Shown: positions 37,316 to 46,587 of the stretch, in pieces
How positions within the stretch are numbered: the first letter of the stretch is position 1
Layout: every line of letters begins with the position of its first letter
Assembly: GCA_964542645.1 (NCBI GenBank)
Contig: CAZIUG010000015.1
Span: 692,075 to 756,074 of the forward strand
Length of the DNA: 64,000 bases
Direction: 5' to 3'
Source: Moanibacter sp964542645
GTDB taxonomy: Bacteria; Verrucomicrobiota; Verrucomicrobiia; Opitutales; UBA2987
Translations under genes and position numbers: made by a program
The notes under the pieces: generated by a model
The model's input: only the letters and a program-made list of their open reading frames with translations
What the model was told of the DNA's origin: nothing
Database searches by the model: none

Positions 37316-37495
37316 GGTGATACTAATCTCGCCAAGAAAAATTCAACAAAACATTTCTCTCATCTGAAGGGTTTTGACAACTCAATTTAATTCCTCCCAA
37401 ATCCAGTCCTGTCGCAATATCCGGTTTCACAAGGGTCAGTCGAATAGGATATAAAGTTGTTGAAGCCAAGTTAAAAAGAGGATCCGTTAAGAGCA

Positions 37496-38374
37496 ATGGA
37501 GATTGAGGAAAAGCTGATTCAGCTCAAGGAACGTATCGAAAATGGTCTGTCTCGATACGTGCCGGACGGAAACACTCACCCGAAGGTTCTCCACGAAGCG
37601 ATGAACTACAGCCTCAGAATAGGAGGGAAACGGCTGCGACCTACACTCCTTATACTTGCGAGTGAACTTTACCCGGCGAGGGCCGATCCAATCCCTGCAG
37701 CTGCCGCGATTGAATGCCTTCATACCTATTCTCTTATCCACGACGATCTACCCAGTATCGACAACAGTGTTTTGCGTAGAGGACAGCCCTCCTGCCATAT
37801 TCAGTTCGGCGAGGCCACCGCAGTTCTCGCTGGCGATGCTCTTCTCACCCACTCCTTTGCTCTGCTGGCAGACGCCTATAAAGATCAACCCGATCTCGCA
37901 ACGGCCTTGATCGGTGAGCTCGGCTTCGCCGCCGATAGCCGGCGATTGATCGGGGGTCAAATGGAAGACATACTAGCAGAAGATTCCGACTGCAGTCCCG
38001 AGCAACTCGATTACATTCACCTCAATAAAACGGCTTCCCTTATTCAAGCTACTTTAGTAATGGGCGTTCGCCTGACCCAGGCAGAATCAAGTCAATTCAG
38101 TCTCGCCGCCGAATTGGGACAAAAACTTGGCCTCGCCTACCAGATTATCGATGACATTCTCGATGCAACAAGCGACACCAAGACTCTCGGCAAGACAGCG
38201 GGCCAAGACTCAGACCGAAAGAAGAATACCTATATTAAGCTGCACGGACTGTCCCGGTCTCGAGCAAAAGCCGGAGAGCTTACTACTGCTGCCTTAGCTG
38301 TGTGCGAAAAAATGGACGCAGATACAAACCTGCTCACGGCAGTTATAAATCGAATGGAGCATCGTATCAACTAA
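37496..38374 (+). CDS. ispA: polyprenyl synthetase (farnesyl/geranylgeranyl diphosphate synthase)
   Basis: This 292-residue trans-prenyltransferase condenses IPP with allylic diphosphates. The first aspartate-rich motif is HDDLPSIDNSVLRRGQPSCH and the second QIIDDILDATSD. The substrate-binding GGKRLRPTL and the K-rich GQDSDRKKNTY are also present. The insertion DDLPSID is of bacterial FPP/GGPP type; the residues before the first motif (CLHTYSLI) fit a short product, but length is not proven. Its 3' end overlaps the convergent M20 peptidase gene by 8 bases. Confidence 0.93.
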   Translation: MEIEEKLIQLKERIENGLSRYVPDGNTHPKVLHEAMNYSLRIGGKRLRPTLLILASELYPARADPIPAAAAIECLHTYSLIHDDLPSIDNSVLRRGQPSCHIQFGEATAVLAGDALLTHSFALLADAYKDQPDLATALIGELGFAADSRRLIGGQMEDILAEDSDCSPEQLDYIHLNKTASLIQATLVMGVRLTQAESSQFSLAAELGQKLGLAYQIIDDILDATSDTKTLGKTAGQDSDRKKNTYIKLHGLSRSRAKAGELTTAALAVCEKMDADTNLLTAVINRMEHRIN

Positions 38375-39740
38375 CTCCAGCTAATCTGGACAGTATTCCT
38401 TCTGAGACCGCACAACCGTTCTCGAAAACCCCCAAGTGTATGCTCTCATTTGGAGAATGGAGGTTGTCTTCAGGCATACATAGGCCAATCATAAGAGAAT
38501 CCAGCCCCACCACCTTCTTAAGATCTGCGATAATTGGTATACTACCACCCTCACGCAGATAAAGAGGCTTTCTTCCCGCCACCTCTGTAATCGACTCCTC
38601 CGCGGCCTGAAAGGCTTTGGCAAGTATCGGGGACTGATCCGCAGGAGTATTCCCCTTTCCGGGAGGAACCACCAAATAAGGCTCTCCGCAATGCCCTTCA
38701 AGAATCTCGAGGCTCACCTTTGACGAGCATTTTTCCCTCAGGAACCCAATAAGTAGGTTCTGGATTCGAACTGGATCCTGATTGGGAACCAAACGGCAAC
38801 TGATCTTAGCAAAGGCGCTACTCGGGATTACAGTCTTCGTTCCCTCACCGGAATAACCTCCTCCGATCCCATTAAACTCTATAGTTGGTCTGAATCGTAT
38901 CGCCTCAAACGGGTCAATCATCCTCTCAGTATGAAACGCCTTAGTACCCAATAATTTTAGATAGTCGTCCTTATTATCCGCGATACTACCTAATTCTTCC
39001 CGCTCCCAGTCACTCGCATCAAGAACATCATTATAGAAACCGGGAATATTTATTCGGCCGTCTGAATCGTGAAGCGAGGCACACATTTCCGTTACCGATT
39101 GAATCGGATTCATTACAACACCGCCGTGAATTCCCGAATGAAGGTCAACTCGAGGTCCTTTTACTTTCAATTCCAAACTTAGGATACCTCGAAGTCCGGT
39201 TGTGATCACTAACTGTTCTGGACTGACACTTGCAGTATCGGAAAGTAAGACAAAATCAGCCTGGAGACGGTCTTTGTGATTTTGTAGGAACCCAGAGAAA
39301 CTCGGACTGCCAATCTCTTCTTCACCCTCGATAAGAAATGTGATCTTCAAAGGTAATTCCGCGTGTTTTTCCAAAAGTTTTCCTACCGCACTGATATGCG
39401 CCAACAAAGGTCCTTTATTGTCCACCGCACCGCGCCCGTAAAGTCGATTACCTCTAACTTCAGGCTCGAATGGAGGAGAGGTCCAATTCTCAATGGGATC
39501 AGGAGGTTGGACATCGTAGTGCCCGTAGATAATCACATGAGGCCAGCTCGGTGGCCCCGTTCGTGAGGCTAAGACTATCGGGTGAAGAGGAGTATTTACT
39601 GTCTCCACCGAAAGGCCGAGGCCTTCCAGTAATCCGACTACATACTGCCGTGACCGCTCCATCCCTTCGCCATAGGTCGGATCAGTCGATACACTCTTGC
39701 AACGGACGAACTCCTTGATTGCCTCGATTGGCTCAAACAT
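38367..39740 (-). CDS. M20-family dipeptidase
   Basis: This 457-residue metallopeptidase has the di-zinc ligands in YGHYDVQPPDP (His, Asp), GAVDNKG (bridging Asp) and IEGEEEIGS (catalytic Glu-Glu). A lid/dimerisation domain occupies roughly residues 195-350 (VDLHSGIHGGVVMNPI). This is the CNDP/ArgE-like branch of cytosolic dipeptidases, acting on short peptides. The gene overlaps ispA by 8 bases at the 3' ends. It lies 51 bases downstream of nothing else on its strand except the M48 gene, which is transcribed from the same direction. Confidence 0.88.
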   Translation of the reverse strand: MFEPIEAIKEFVRCKSVSTDPTYGEGMERSRQYVVGLLEGLGLSVETVNTPLHPIVLASRTGPPSWPHVIIYGHYDVQPPDPIENWTSPPFEPEVRGNRLYGRGAVDNKGPLLAHISAVGKLLEKHAELPLKITFLIEGEEEIGSPSFSGFLQNHKDRLQADFVLLSDTASVSPEQLVITTGLRGILSLELKVKGPRVDLHSGIHGGVVMNPIQSVTEMCASLHDSDGRINIPGFYNDVLDASDWEREELGSIADNKDDYLKLLGTKAFHTERMIDPFEAIRFRPTIEFNGIGGGYSGEGTKTVIPSSAFAKISCRLVPNQDPVRIQNLLIGFLREKCSSKVSLEILEGHCGEPYLVVPPGKGNTPADQSPILAKAFQAAEESITEVAGRKPLYLREGGSIPIIADLKKVVGLDSLMIGLCMPEDNLHSPNESIHLGVFENGCAVSEGILSRLAGVS

Positions 39741-39852
39741 CCGGGTATTCTACCGTCGCTTCCCTCTTCCGATGCAAACCGAAAATTTCAGAATTCTGGG
39801 ATTATAATATCGCACAATACTATGCATTCAGGCGTTCCACAGTGAGTGAGTC

Positions 39853-40689
39853 CTATTGGATGATGATGCCTTCCATGTGATCTTTTTTTTGACCGCTACT
39901 CTGAGTAATTTCATACTGATCAATTGCCGCCGGCATAGCTTCGCGGAGATTCCTAATCCTTGTTACATGCGGGGGATGAGTAGATAGGGACTGGGGTAAA
40001 GCTAAATTTGAATTCTCAGCCAAAATCCTTTCCCATAGTGCATATGCTGCTGTGGGATTATAACCAGCTCGAGCCGCGTAGATTAACCCAATTTCATCCG
40101 CCTCTTTCTCCATTTTCCTACTAAAGCCCAATCCTCCCATAGAGCACCCAAGCCCATATGTATTGAGTATCGCTCCCTGAACGAGGGAAGATTGACCCGA
40201 TGTAATAATGGCCAACCCAACTCTCCCTACCTGGCTCAATTTCTGTTTTGAAAGACGTTCATTAACGTGTTTTGCCATCATATGGGCGATTTCATGACCG
40301 AGTACTATCGCTAGATCACTATCAGTTTTCACAGCCTTGAAAAGGCCCGTGAACACACCAACCTTGCCACCCGGCATTGCAAAAGCATTCAAAAAGCTGG
40401 GATCTTCGAAAACCACAAACTCCCATTCAGCAAGATATATGTCGGTTGATGCCGCAGTGATAACTTTCTCACCGACTTCACGTACCATTTTGATATAGCC
40501 CAGATTCCTAGATAACGGATACTGAGACTTCATTAGATCGAATTGTCGTATGCTCTCCTTAATGACATATTCATCAGGTACCATATTTATGGTAGATCTG
40601 CCAATAACCGGCACGGTGTTACAACCGGGAATCCCCCAAAAAAGGAGGCCAAAGGCAATTCCAGAAAAAAGGATCGGCTGCTTCCTCAT
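39853..40689 (-). CDS. M48-family zinc metallopeptidase lipoprotein
   Basis: This 278-residue protein has a lipobox (WGIPGC, Cys23) and is likely attached to a periplasmic leaflet. The HEIAH zinc motif is at residues 132-136 and the third ligand is the Glu in KEADEIGLIYAARAGY. The pattern FVVFEDPSFLNAFAMPGGKVGVFTGLF is typical of the LoiP/BepA/YcaL group that cleaves misfolded envelope proteins. No TPR domain is fused. It follows purH by 92 bases on the same strand. Confidence 0.9.
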   Translation of the reverse strand: MRKQPILFSGIAFGLLFWGIPGCNTVPVIGRSTINMVPDEYVIKESIRQFDLMKSQYPLSRNLGYIKMVREVGEKVITAASTDIYLAEWEFVVFEDPSFLNAFAMPGGKVGVFTGLFKAVKTDSDLAIVLGHEIAHMMAKHVNERLSKQKLSQVGRVGLAIITSGQSSLVQGAILNTYGLGCSMGGLGFSRKMEKEADEIGLIYAARAGYNPTAAYALWERILAENSNLALPQSLSTHPPHVTRIRNLREAMPAAIDQYEITQSSGQKKDHMEGIIIQ

Positions 40690-40781
40690 TCCTTAAAGAT
40701 AGATTCCTGCACAATTAATGGGGCAGGGTTTTATAAACGATCCCTAATATATTTCCCACAATTGATAAAAGAGCCGAGCGA

Positions 40782-42329
40782 CTAGTGCCGAAAGTGACGA
40801 CAACCTGTAAAAACCATTATCATTCCCTCACTATTTGCTGCCTCGATCACTTCCTCATCCCGAATCGAGCCCCCGGGTTGGATAACCGCTGTCGCACCTG
40901 CATTTGCGCCGGCCATCAGCCCATCTTGGAAGGGAATCAATCCATCTGATGCCATTGACGAACCTTTCAGTGATAGACCGGCGGCCTCAGCTTTAGTCAC
41001 TGCAAATCTCGCACTGTCCACTCTCGACATCTGTCCTGCCCCTATGCCTAGAGTCCGTTCGGCCGATGCGAAAACAATGGCATTCGATTTTACGTGTTTT
41101 GCAACTTTCCAGGCAAAGAGGAGAGCCTTCCAATCTACTTCATTAGGTTCCTTTTGCGTCACAACTTTAAAAGTACTAGGGTCATCTTTCTTTTGATCTC
41201 GATCCTGGACCAGAAGTCCCCCCTCAACAGTTCGGATTTCCCTACCGCCCTGGACTATCGTGTCCTTCTCTCTAACGAGGAGCCTGAGGTTCTTCTTTTT
41301 ACTAAAAAGCTGATGTGCCTCATTTGAGAAACCGGGAGCAATAATGATTTCTAGCCATACTCGGCTCATAAGTTCGGCAACTTCCCCATCCACCTCTCTA
41401 TTAACTGCTACAACGCCACCAAAAGGCGCATCCATATCAGTAGCAAAAGCCTCTTCCCACGCTCTCCCTAAATCTTCTGAGCTGGCTACTCCACATGGAT
41501 TGTTGTGCTTGAGAATAACAGTTGTGGGTATATCAAACTCGTCGACTAGACCAACTGCAGCAGAAGCGTCGAGGATATTGTTGTAACTCAAATCCTTTCC
41601 TTGAATCTGATCACAGCCTCCGAGAAATCCACCGTATAATGAAGCCTTTTGATGAGGATTCTCTCCGTAACGTAGTTGTTTCTCCTTTGGGTAACTCAGA
41701 CTCAAAACATCTGGCAGTTCATCCCTATCAGAACTTAAAAACGCGGGACGACCCCTACTAAAATACCCCGATATGGCAGAATCGTATCGTGCAGTATGAT
41801 CGAACGCTTTGGCAGCAAGAGTTCTGCGGAGGTCTTTGATTTTATCTTCGTCTTCAAGCCCGGAAGCAACCAACGAATAATCACTAGGATCGCATACCAC
41901 CGTTACATTTTCCCAATTTTTCGCCGCTGCGCGCAAAAGGGTTACACCACCGATGTCAATCTCCTCTATGATCTCGTTTTCCGTCACACTCGGCTTTACC
42001 AGAGTCTCTTGAAAAGGATACAAGTTAACCACAACCAGATCGATGAGAGAAATATCATATTGTCGAGCTTCTTTCAAGTCGGTCGCCACGCCGCGCCGAC
42101 ATAAAATACCTCCGTGGACTTTCGGATGCAGAGTCTTAATCCGTCCTCCCATAAGTTCGGGGAACCCGGTATATTCGCTCACATCGATGACTTCCCCAAT
42201 CTCCCCCCGTAGGAGTTCTGCCGTTCCTCCGGTTGAGATGATCGAGTATCCGTACTTATTTTGAAGCTCGCGAGCAAAGTCGACGATGTTTTCTTTGTTG
42301 CTTGTCGAAATTAGGGCAAATTTCTCCAT
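40782..42329 (-). CDS. purH: bifunctional AICAR transformylase / IMP cyclohydrolase
   Basis: This 515-residue enzyme does the last two steps of de novo IMP synthesis. The N-terminal MGS-like cyclohydrolase domain (1-190) contains the loops STGGTAELLR and GRIKTLHPKVHGGIL. The transformylase domain follows with RYGENPHQKASLYGGF, the catalytic region ILKHNNPCGVA and the end GMIMVFTGCRHFRH. All domains are complete at the normal length. No Shine-Dalgarno is visible before the ATG. Confidence 0.98.
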   Translation of the reverse strand: MEKFALISTSNKENIVDFARELQNKYGYSIISTGGTAELLRGEIGEVIDVSEYTGFPELMGGRIKTLHPKVHGGILCRRGVATDLKEARQYDISLIDLVVVNLYPFQETLVKPSVTENEIIEEIDIGGVTLLRAAAKNWENVTVVCDPSDYSLVASGLEDEDKIKDLRRTLAAKAFDHTARYDSAISGYFSRGRPAFLSSDRDELPDVLSLSYPKEKQLRYGENPHQKASLYGGFLGGCDQIQGKDLSYNNILDASAAVGLVDEFDIPTTVILKHNNPCGVASSEDLGRAWEEAFATDMDAPFGGVVAVNREVDGEVAELMSRVWLEIIIAPGFSNEAHQLFSKKKNLRLLVREKDTIVQGGREIRTVEGGLLVQDRDQKKDDPSTFKVVTQKEPNEVDWKALLFAWKVAKHVKSNAIVFASAERTLGIGAGQMSRVDSARFAVTKAEAAGLSLKGSSMASDGLIPFQDGLMAGANAGATAVIQPGGSIRDEEVIEAANSEGMIMVFTGCRHFRH

Positions 42330-42599
42330 ATCGTGGTATTAAGACACGAGGATACTATCGTTCAATGACAATCGTTCCTTTTGGATGCAATGCTAGTTAG
42401 GCTAAACTCTCGAGGAGTTTTCCTCAAAGCAACACCATCCTGTCCATCCCTCCCTTCAATGGCACACGATTTTTCGGTTTACCACTCCCAAACGATCACC
42501 GGTCTGTTCTTAGGTTTGCGATAGCTCATTGTATTCTAGAAGTTCGAAAAATTCTGCGACCATGCTCACAGAACTCGCTGAGCTTACTCTATCAGACTC

Positions 42600-43031
42600 C
42601 TAGACTAACGCCAGGCTGAAATCGATCGTCAATGCTAGCCTACCATCATCACGTTTGGCAGACCCTTTGAGGAAGTGAAATTTTCCTAGTCTCGACTCTA
42701 GATAGATTGCTTCAATTTCGAGTTCCTCTCCGGGACGCACAATATTCTTGAATTTTGCCTCCGTGATTTTTGAGAGGACAGGAGTAGACCCCGCAATACA
42801 TACTCCGCCTTCACGAAAGCGTTTAACCAGGAGAATCGCTCCAGTTTGAAAGACTGCCTCGCAAAGAAGAACCCCAGGCATAATAGGATTGTCTGGATAG
42901 TGTCCTTTGAACTGCGGTTCGTCTTCGCGAATCAGCCTTTTCGTAACTGCTTTGTTAGCGGTTACCTCGATCAAGCCATCTACGAAGAGGAACGGTGGTC
43001 TATGCGGTATTAACTCTAGAATTTCGTCCAA
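42600..43031 (-). CDS. fabZ: 3-hydroxyacyl-ACP dehydratase FabZ-like
   Basis: This 143-residue hotdog-fold enzyme dehydrates 3-hydroxyacyl-ACP in fatty acid synthesis. The start region DEILELIPHRPPFLFVDGL is typical. The catalytic His44 is in FKGHYPDNPIMPGVLL, and Glu58 is in LLCEAVFQTGA, the expected spacing. The motif EAVFQTGA differs slightly from the common 'EALAQ', so a specialised paralogue is possible. It stands alone, without lpxD, lpxA or other fab genes. Confidence 0.88.
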   Translation of the reverse strand: MDEILELIPHRPPFLFVDGLIEVTANKAVTKRLIREDEPQFKGHYPDNPIMPGVLLCEAVFQTGAILLVKRFREGGVCIAGSTPVLSKITEAKFKNIVRPGEELEIEAIYLESRLGKFHFLKGSAKRDDGRLALTIDFSLALV

Positions 43032-43361
43032 GATAAATGGAGTTTAAGCCTTGATGGCTTCAAGAATAAGCCGTTTGAAAAGAAGTAGCCTCTCCTTCGC
43101 AATCGATTTGATTATGTAATAGAATCCCAACTCAAATCTAGGTCCTATTCCCGAATTTACAATCATGTTTAACCCTAAATTACTGAGAGCACTGACAGTC
43201 TTCTCCTTTTATGGTTTATAAATTATTCTTCTAATCCACCGTGTGCTTGCTTTGCTTGATCCAATAAAGGTTACAGAATTGGAGTTTCGAAAGGAGAGTT
43301 CTAGCAAGGACAACAGGCCATTAATATAAATCTATATCTCTATCTCGACCGTTCCTAATCC
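43032..43361. other. non-coding gap between fabZ and Xer recombinase gene
   Basis: No gene larger than 20 codons with plausible features was found in these 330 bases. The fabZ promoter should lie near its left end. A short AT-rich alternation (taatataaatctatatctc, about 43322) is present but unexplained. Confidence 0.35.
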
Positions 43362-44270
43362 TTACGCTCGAGGATGCGCCCCTTGGTGCACTTGCTTTAG
43401 CCTGGCAATGCCAATATGAGTATAGATCTGAGTAGTAGAGAGACTGGCGTGCCCCAGCAGATCCTGAACGATTCTCAGGTCTGCACCATTATTGATGAGA
43501 TGGGTTGCGTAGGAGTGGCGGATTTTGTGGGGCGACATATCCATTGGCAGTCCAGCAATAGCCAAATAGCGTTTCACCAGCTTCTGTACCTGTCGTACGG
43601 TCATCCGTTTCCCACTGTCGCTAACTAATACTGGACTATCATATGTGCTTTGGGGAGCAAATTCCTCCCTGAATCTCGTCAGACAGGCATGTGCCACCTT
43701 TCCAAGGGGACAAAGTCTTTCTTTGTTTCCCTTACCCCAGATCCGAGCTACCCCGGAATCGTTGTCGACCATTCCGTAGTTCAACGACACTAATTCGCTC
43801 ACTCTCAACCCGCCACCGTAGAGTAATTCCAAAACTAATCTATCCCGCCAGGCTTGGAAGGGGGAACTTCGTTCGTTATCCAACAAACGCATTGGACTTC
43901 CTAGTAGTTCTCTAATTTGAAACTCCGTGAGAAACTTTGGAAGGCTTTTCCGCAATTTAGGTAAAACCAGCCCTTGAAAAGGATTGGCCATAACGGCCTT
44001 TCTCTTGAGGAGATATCTGTAGAAGGTGCGGAGGGCCGAGATGTGATTGTGAAGAGTACGACGGGACAATGTTCGCTGGCTCTCGATAACAAAATCACGA
44101 ACTATTTTACTGTTGATTACATTAATTCGGCCGTCCCATTGGTTACTGCGCGCCCAACTAAAGAACCGTGTAATCGCCTGACTGTAGTTTCTAAGGGTGT
44201 ATGGAGAAAGACGCCGCTCCAAAGCAAGATAGTTGATGAATTCCTGGATACGCTGTTGTTCTTCTTTCAT
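43362..44270 (-). CDS. tyrosine recombinase of the XerC/XerD family
   Basis: This 302-residue recombinase resolves chromosome dimers at dif. The N-terminal SAM-like DNA-binding domain (1-100) contains LSPYTLRNYSQAITRF. All catalytic residues are present: Arg156 (GGGLRVSEL), Lys183 region (GKGNKER), His248-x-x-Arg251 (SPHKIRHSYATHL), His274 (LLGHASL) and the nucleophile Tyr283 (TTQIYTH). The length fits housekeeping Xer rather than phage integrase, and no att-type repeats flank it. XerC versus XerD cannot be decided. Confidence 0.93.
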   Translation of the reverse strand: MKEEQQRIQEFINYLALERRLSPYTLRNYSQAITRFFSWARSNQWDGRINVINSKIVRDFVIESQRTLSRRTLHNHISALRTFYRYLLKRKAVMANPFQGLVLPKLRKSLPKFLTEFQIRELLGSPMRLLDNERSSPFQAWRDRLVLELLYGGGLRVSELVSLNYGMVDNDSGVARIWGKGNKERLCPLGKVAHACLTRFREEFAPQSTYDSPVLVSDSGKRMTVRQVQKLVKRYLAIAGLPMDMSPHKIRHSYATHLINNGADLRIVQDLLGHASLSTTQIYTHIGIARLKQVHQGAHPRA

Positions 44271-44334
44271 TACAAAACAGCCACGTGAAATTCATTTCCC
44301 GTACAATGAAACGTAATCAACGTTTAACGTAAAC

Positions 44335-44892
44335 CTAGTCGATACCCAATACCTGCCGACCTTCCTGGGAAATCATATTTGGAGTCCACTTCGGATCCCA
44401 CACGATCTGCACATCAGCAGATGCAACTCCCGGCAGACTTTCGATTTTGGCGCGCGCATCCTCCGCAATTACTGGACCCATTCCGCAGCCTTGAGCAGTA
44501 AGGGTCATTTTAACTTCGACCTGACTCCTCCCATCCTCAAGTTCAGTCGCCTCAAGATCGTAGATTAAACCCAAGTCAACGATATTAACTGGAATCTCCG
44601 GATCGTAGCAGGTTTTTAGAGTATTCCAAATCTGCTCCGTCCTCGACCCCACCTTTCCTTCTTCTGAAGGGATTGAGTCATCCCCATTAAATTCCGTTAT
44701 AAACCTTTCTCCCAGCGCATCGACATCTTTGCTACTGACTCTATACAATCCGTCCTCGTAGCGCACCGTTACACTGCCTCCGCGGGCTTGTGCAATGATC
44801 ACCCGACTGCCCGCTAAAAGTTTAGTCGAGTCGCCCATCGGTATCAAAGTTACCTCGCAATCTCGGACCAGTTCAATCTCTTGCCCTTCCAT
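44335..44892 (-). CDS. sufT: Fe-S assembly protein SufT (DUF59)
   Basis: These 185 residues begin with a small beta-rich N-domain (LVRDCEVTLIPMGDSTKLLAGSRVIIAQARGGSVTVRY), which is diagnostic for SufT. A MIP18/DUF59 domain follows (WNTLKTCYDPEIPVNIVDLGLIYD ... MTLTAQGCGMGPVIAEDA). SufT helps mature Fe-S proteins with the SUF machinery. The DUF59 Cys in AQGCGMGP is kept. No other suf gene is in the window. It precedes the Xer gene by 64 bases on the same strand. Confidence 0.93.
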   Translation of the reverse strand: MEGQEIELVRDCEVTLIPMGDSTKLLAGSRVIIAQARGGSVTVRYEDGLYRVSSKDVDALGERFITEFNGDDSIPSEEGKVGSRTEQIWNTLKTCYDPEIPVNIVDLGLIYDLEATELEDGRSQVEVKMTLTAQGCGMGPVIAEDARAKIESLPGVASADVQIVWDPKWTPNMISQEGRQVLGID

Positions 44893-45311
44893 AAAACACC
44901 CTCCCAGTTAACAGGATTCTGCCGCTCCCTCTATCAATTACAATCTAATTAGGTGAAAATTCAATCGGAGCTTTTTCCCTGTCACCAATCTTCATTGTTT
45001 GCTTCAAAGGTGGGATTGAGGCTGTATGCAACAAGCACTTAGGCTTGGAGTTGCGGAAGCAAAAACAATTACCATCCGGGATCAAATATATTGCTGGTTA
45101 CAATTCGTTGGCCGTCCCCCCTCGGCTTCTAGCCTAATTTACTGGACTCGATATTAATTATCTCACTTAATTCTCGCCCTGGGTTTTTATCTGTAGAGGT
45201 CGTGGGGTTTCCCATAAAAATTAATCCTCTCGTGGTGTCTCATGCATAGCTACAAAAAAGTAGCGGGCAGGTTGCAGAAAACCCCCTAAAATCGATAAGG
45301 AAAGAGAGTCA
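44893..45311. other. non-coding gap, divergent region between sufT and LLM gene
   Basis: These 419 bases separate divergent genes and should carry both promoters. A 43-codon plus-strand ORF (45026-45157, starting MQQALRLGVAEAK) has no recognised features and is not called. A GA-rich ribosome binding site (AAGGAAAGAGAG) lies just before ATG 45312. Confidence 0.4.
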
Positions 45312-46388
45312 ATGGAAGTAGGATTCTTTACGATGCCAATGCATCCTCCCGGTGTAGATTACACGAAATCTTTGGAGCATGATTTGGAACAAATTATCAC
45401 CTTGGACAAACTTGGGTTCTGCGAAGCCTGGATTGGGGAACACTTCACTAGCGCCTGGGAGAACATACCGGCCCCGGATCTATTGATTGCCAGTGCAATC
45501 CATCAAACCGAGAACATTATCCTGGGTACAGGAGTAACCTGCATGCCTAACCACAATCCATTTATGATCGCTAGCCGCATCGCTCAACTTGACCACATGT
45601 GCCGTGGTCGATTTCATTGGGGCGTAGGATCAGGTGGATTCCCTGGCGATTTCGAAGTTTTTGGTTTTGATCCCAAGACGGGTGAGCAACGTGGGATGAC
45701 CAACGAAGCAATCGACCTTGTGCTACAGCTGTGGGACAACCCTCGTCCCGGCCTTTATGATCACAAACACTGGCGCTTTACAATACCCGAACGGGACGAT
45801 GAAATCGGGTTGTGGTACCATATGAAACCCTACCAAAAGCCCCATCCGCCAATCGGAGTGGCTGGAGTAACCGTCAAATCCAGTACATTAGTCACAGCCG
45901 GCGCACGAGGGTGGATTCCCATGAGCATCAATGTCGTTCCAACCAGGATCATCCAATCTCATTGGGAGGCCGTTTCGGAGGGAGCTGAAAGGGCTAATAT
46001 CATCGCTGATCGCTCGCAGTGGCGTGTCGCCCGTAATATCTTCGTTGCTGAAACGACAGAAGAAGCTAGAAAACAAGCCATACACGGCTCCTTAGGTCGT
46101 GATTTCCGAGACTACTTCCTTCACCTTTTGCCCAAGTGCAAAATGCTTGATTTGATGAAATCCGATCCCAACATGCCAGATTCCGATGTGACGCTAGAAT
46201 ACCTAGCTAACGAGATTTGGGTGGTTGGTAGTCCCGAACATGTGGCAGAAAAATTACAACAGCTCTACGAAGATATAGGAGGTTTTGGAGTACTCCTTGC
46301 CTTAGGACACGAGTGGGAGCCGAAAGAAGCATGGCTCAATTCCATGAGGTTGCTAAAAGAGGAAGTTTTACCTCGGGTAGGAAACTGA
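45312..46388 (+). CDS. luciferase-like (LLM-class) flavin-dependent monooxygenase
   Basis: This 358-residue TIM-barrel enzyme of the bacterial luciferase family starts MEVGFFTMPMHPPGVDY. It has the typical strand-loop blocks AWIGEHF, ILGTGVTCMPNHNPFMIASRIAQLDHMCRGRFHWGVGSGGF, and the C-terminal VVGSPEHVAEKLQQLYEDIGGFGVLLALGH. Such enzymes use FMNH2 or F420 with oxygen to monooxygenate organic, often sulfur-containing, compounds. The substrate is unknown. A convincing Shine-Dalgarno precedes it. It is the first gene of the catabolic half of the window. Confidence 0.88.
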   Translation: MEVGFFTMPMHPPGVDYTKSLEHDLEQIITLDKLGFCEAWIGEHFTSAWENIPAPDLLIASAIHQTENIILGTGVTCMPNHNPFMIASRIAQLDHMCRGRFHWGVGSGGFPGDFEVFGFDPKTGEQRGMTNEAIDLVLQLWDNPRPGLYDHKHWRFTIPERDDEIGLWYHMKPYQKPHPPIGVAGVTVKSSTLVTAGARGWIPMSINVVPTRIIQSHWEAVSEGAERANIIADRSQWRVARNIFVAETTEEARKQAIHGSLGRDFRDYFLHLLPKCKMLDLMKSDPNMPDSDVTLEYLANEIWVVGSPEHVAEKLQQLYEDIGGFGVLLALGHEWEPKEAWLNSMRLLKEEVLPRVGN

Positions 46389-46457
46389 TTTAAAGGCTCG
46401 GGTTGTAGGTTTTAAGGTACTTACGCATACGTTTAACAGAAACGCTAGAGCTTTTGG

Positions 46458-46479
46458 GCATTCCGATGCTTTGGAATGC
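46458..46479. terminator. inverted repeat between convergent LLM and TonB-receptor genes
   Basis: The arms GCATTCC and GGAATGC (7 bp) enclose an 8-base loop, 70 bases after the LLM stop and 109 bases from the 3' end of the convergent receptor gene. There is no T-run, so a terminator role is tentative. Confidence 0.3.
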
Positions 46480-46587
46480 TCTCGGCTCAGTCCTAGGAAT
46501 ATACGGGATGAAGTGCCCTGGGATAACCGGATTTCTTCTGAGTTGGTAGCTGGAGGCTTAAGCCCGGGACAAGGAACCTCACCGACA

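Noticed and set aside
43362..44270. Integrase of a mobile element
   Set aside because: Length and motifs fit housekeeping XerC/XerD, with no adjacent att-like repeats, tRNA or phage genes.
45026..45157. 43-codon plus-strand open frame upstream of the LLM gene
   Set aside because: No Shine-Dalgarno or recognisable feature; short frames of this size are expected by chance.
46555..46564. GGCTTAAGCC palindrome near the TonB-receptor 3' end
   Set aside because: Ten-base palindromes of this kind are frequent by chance and there is no T-run or positional logic.
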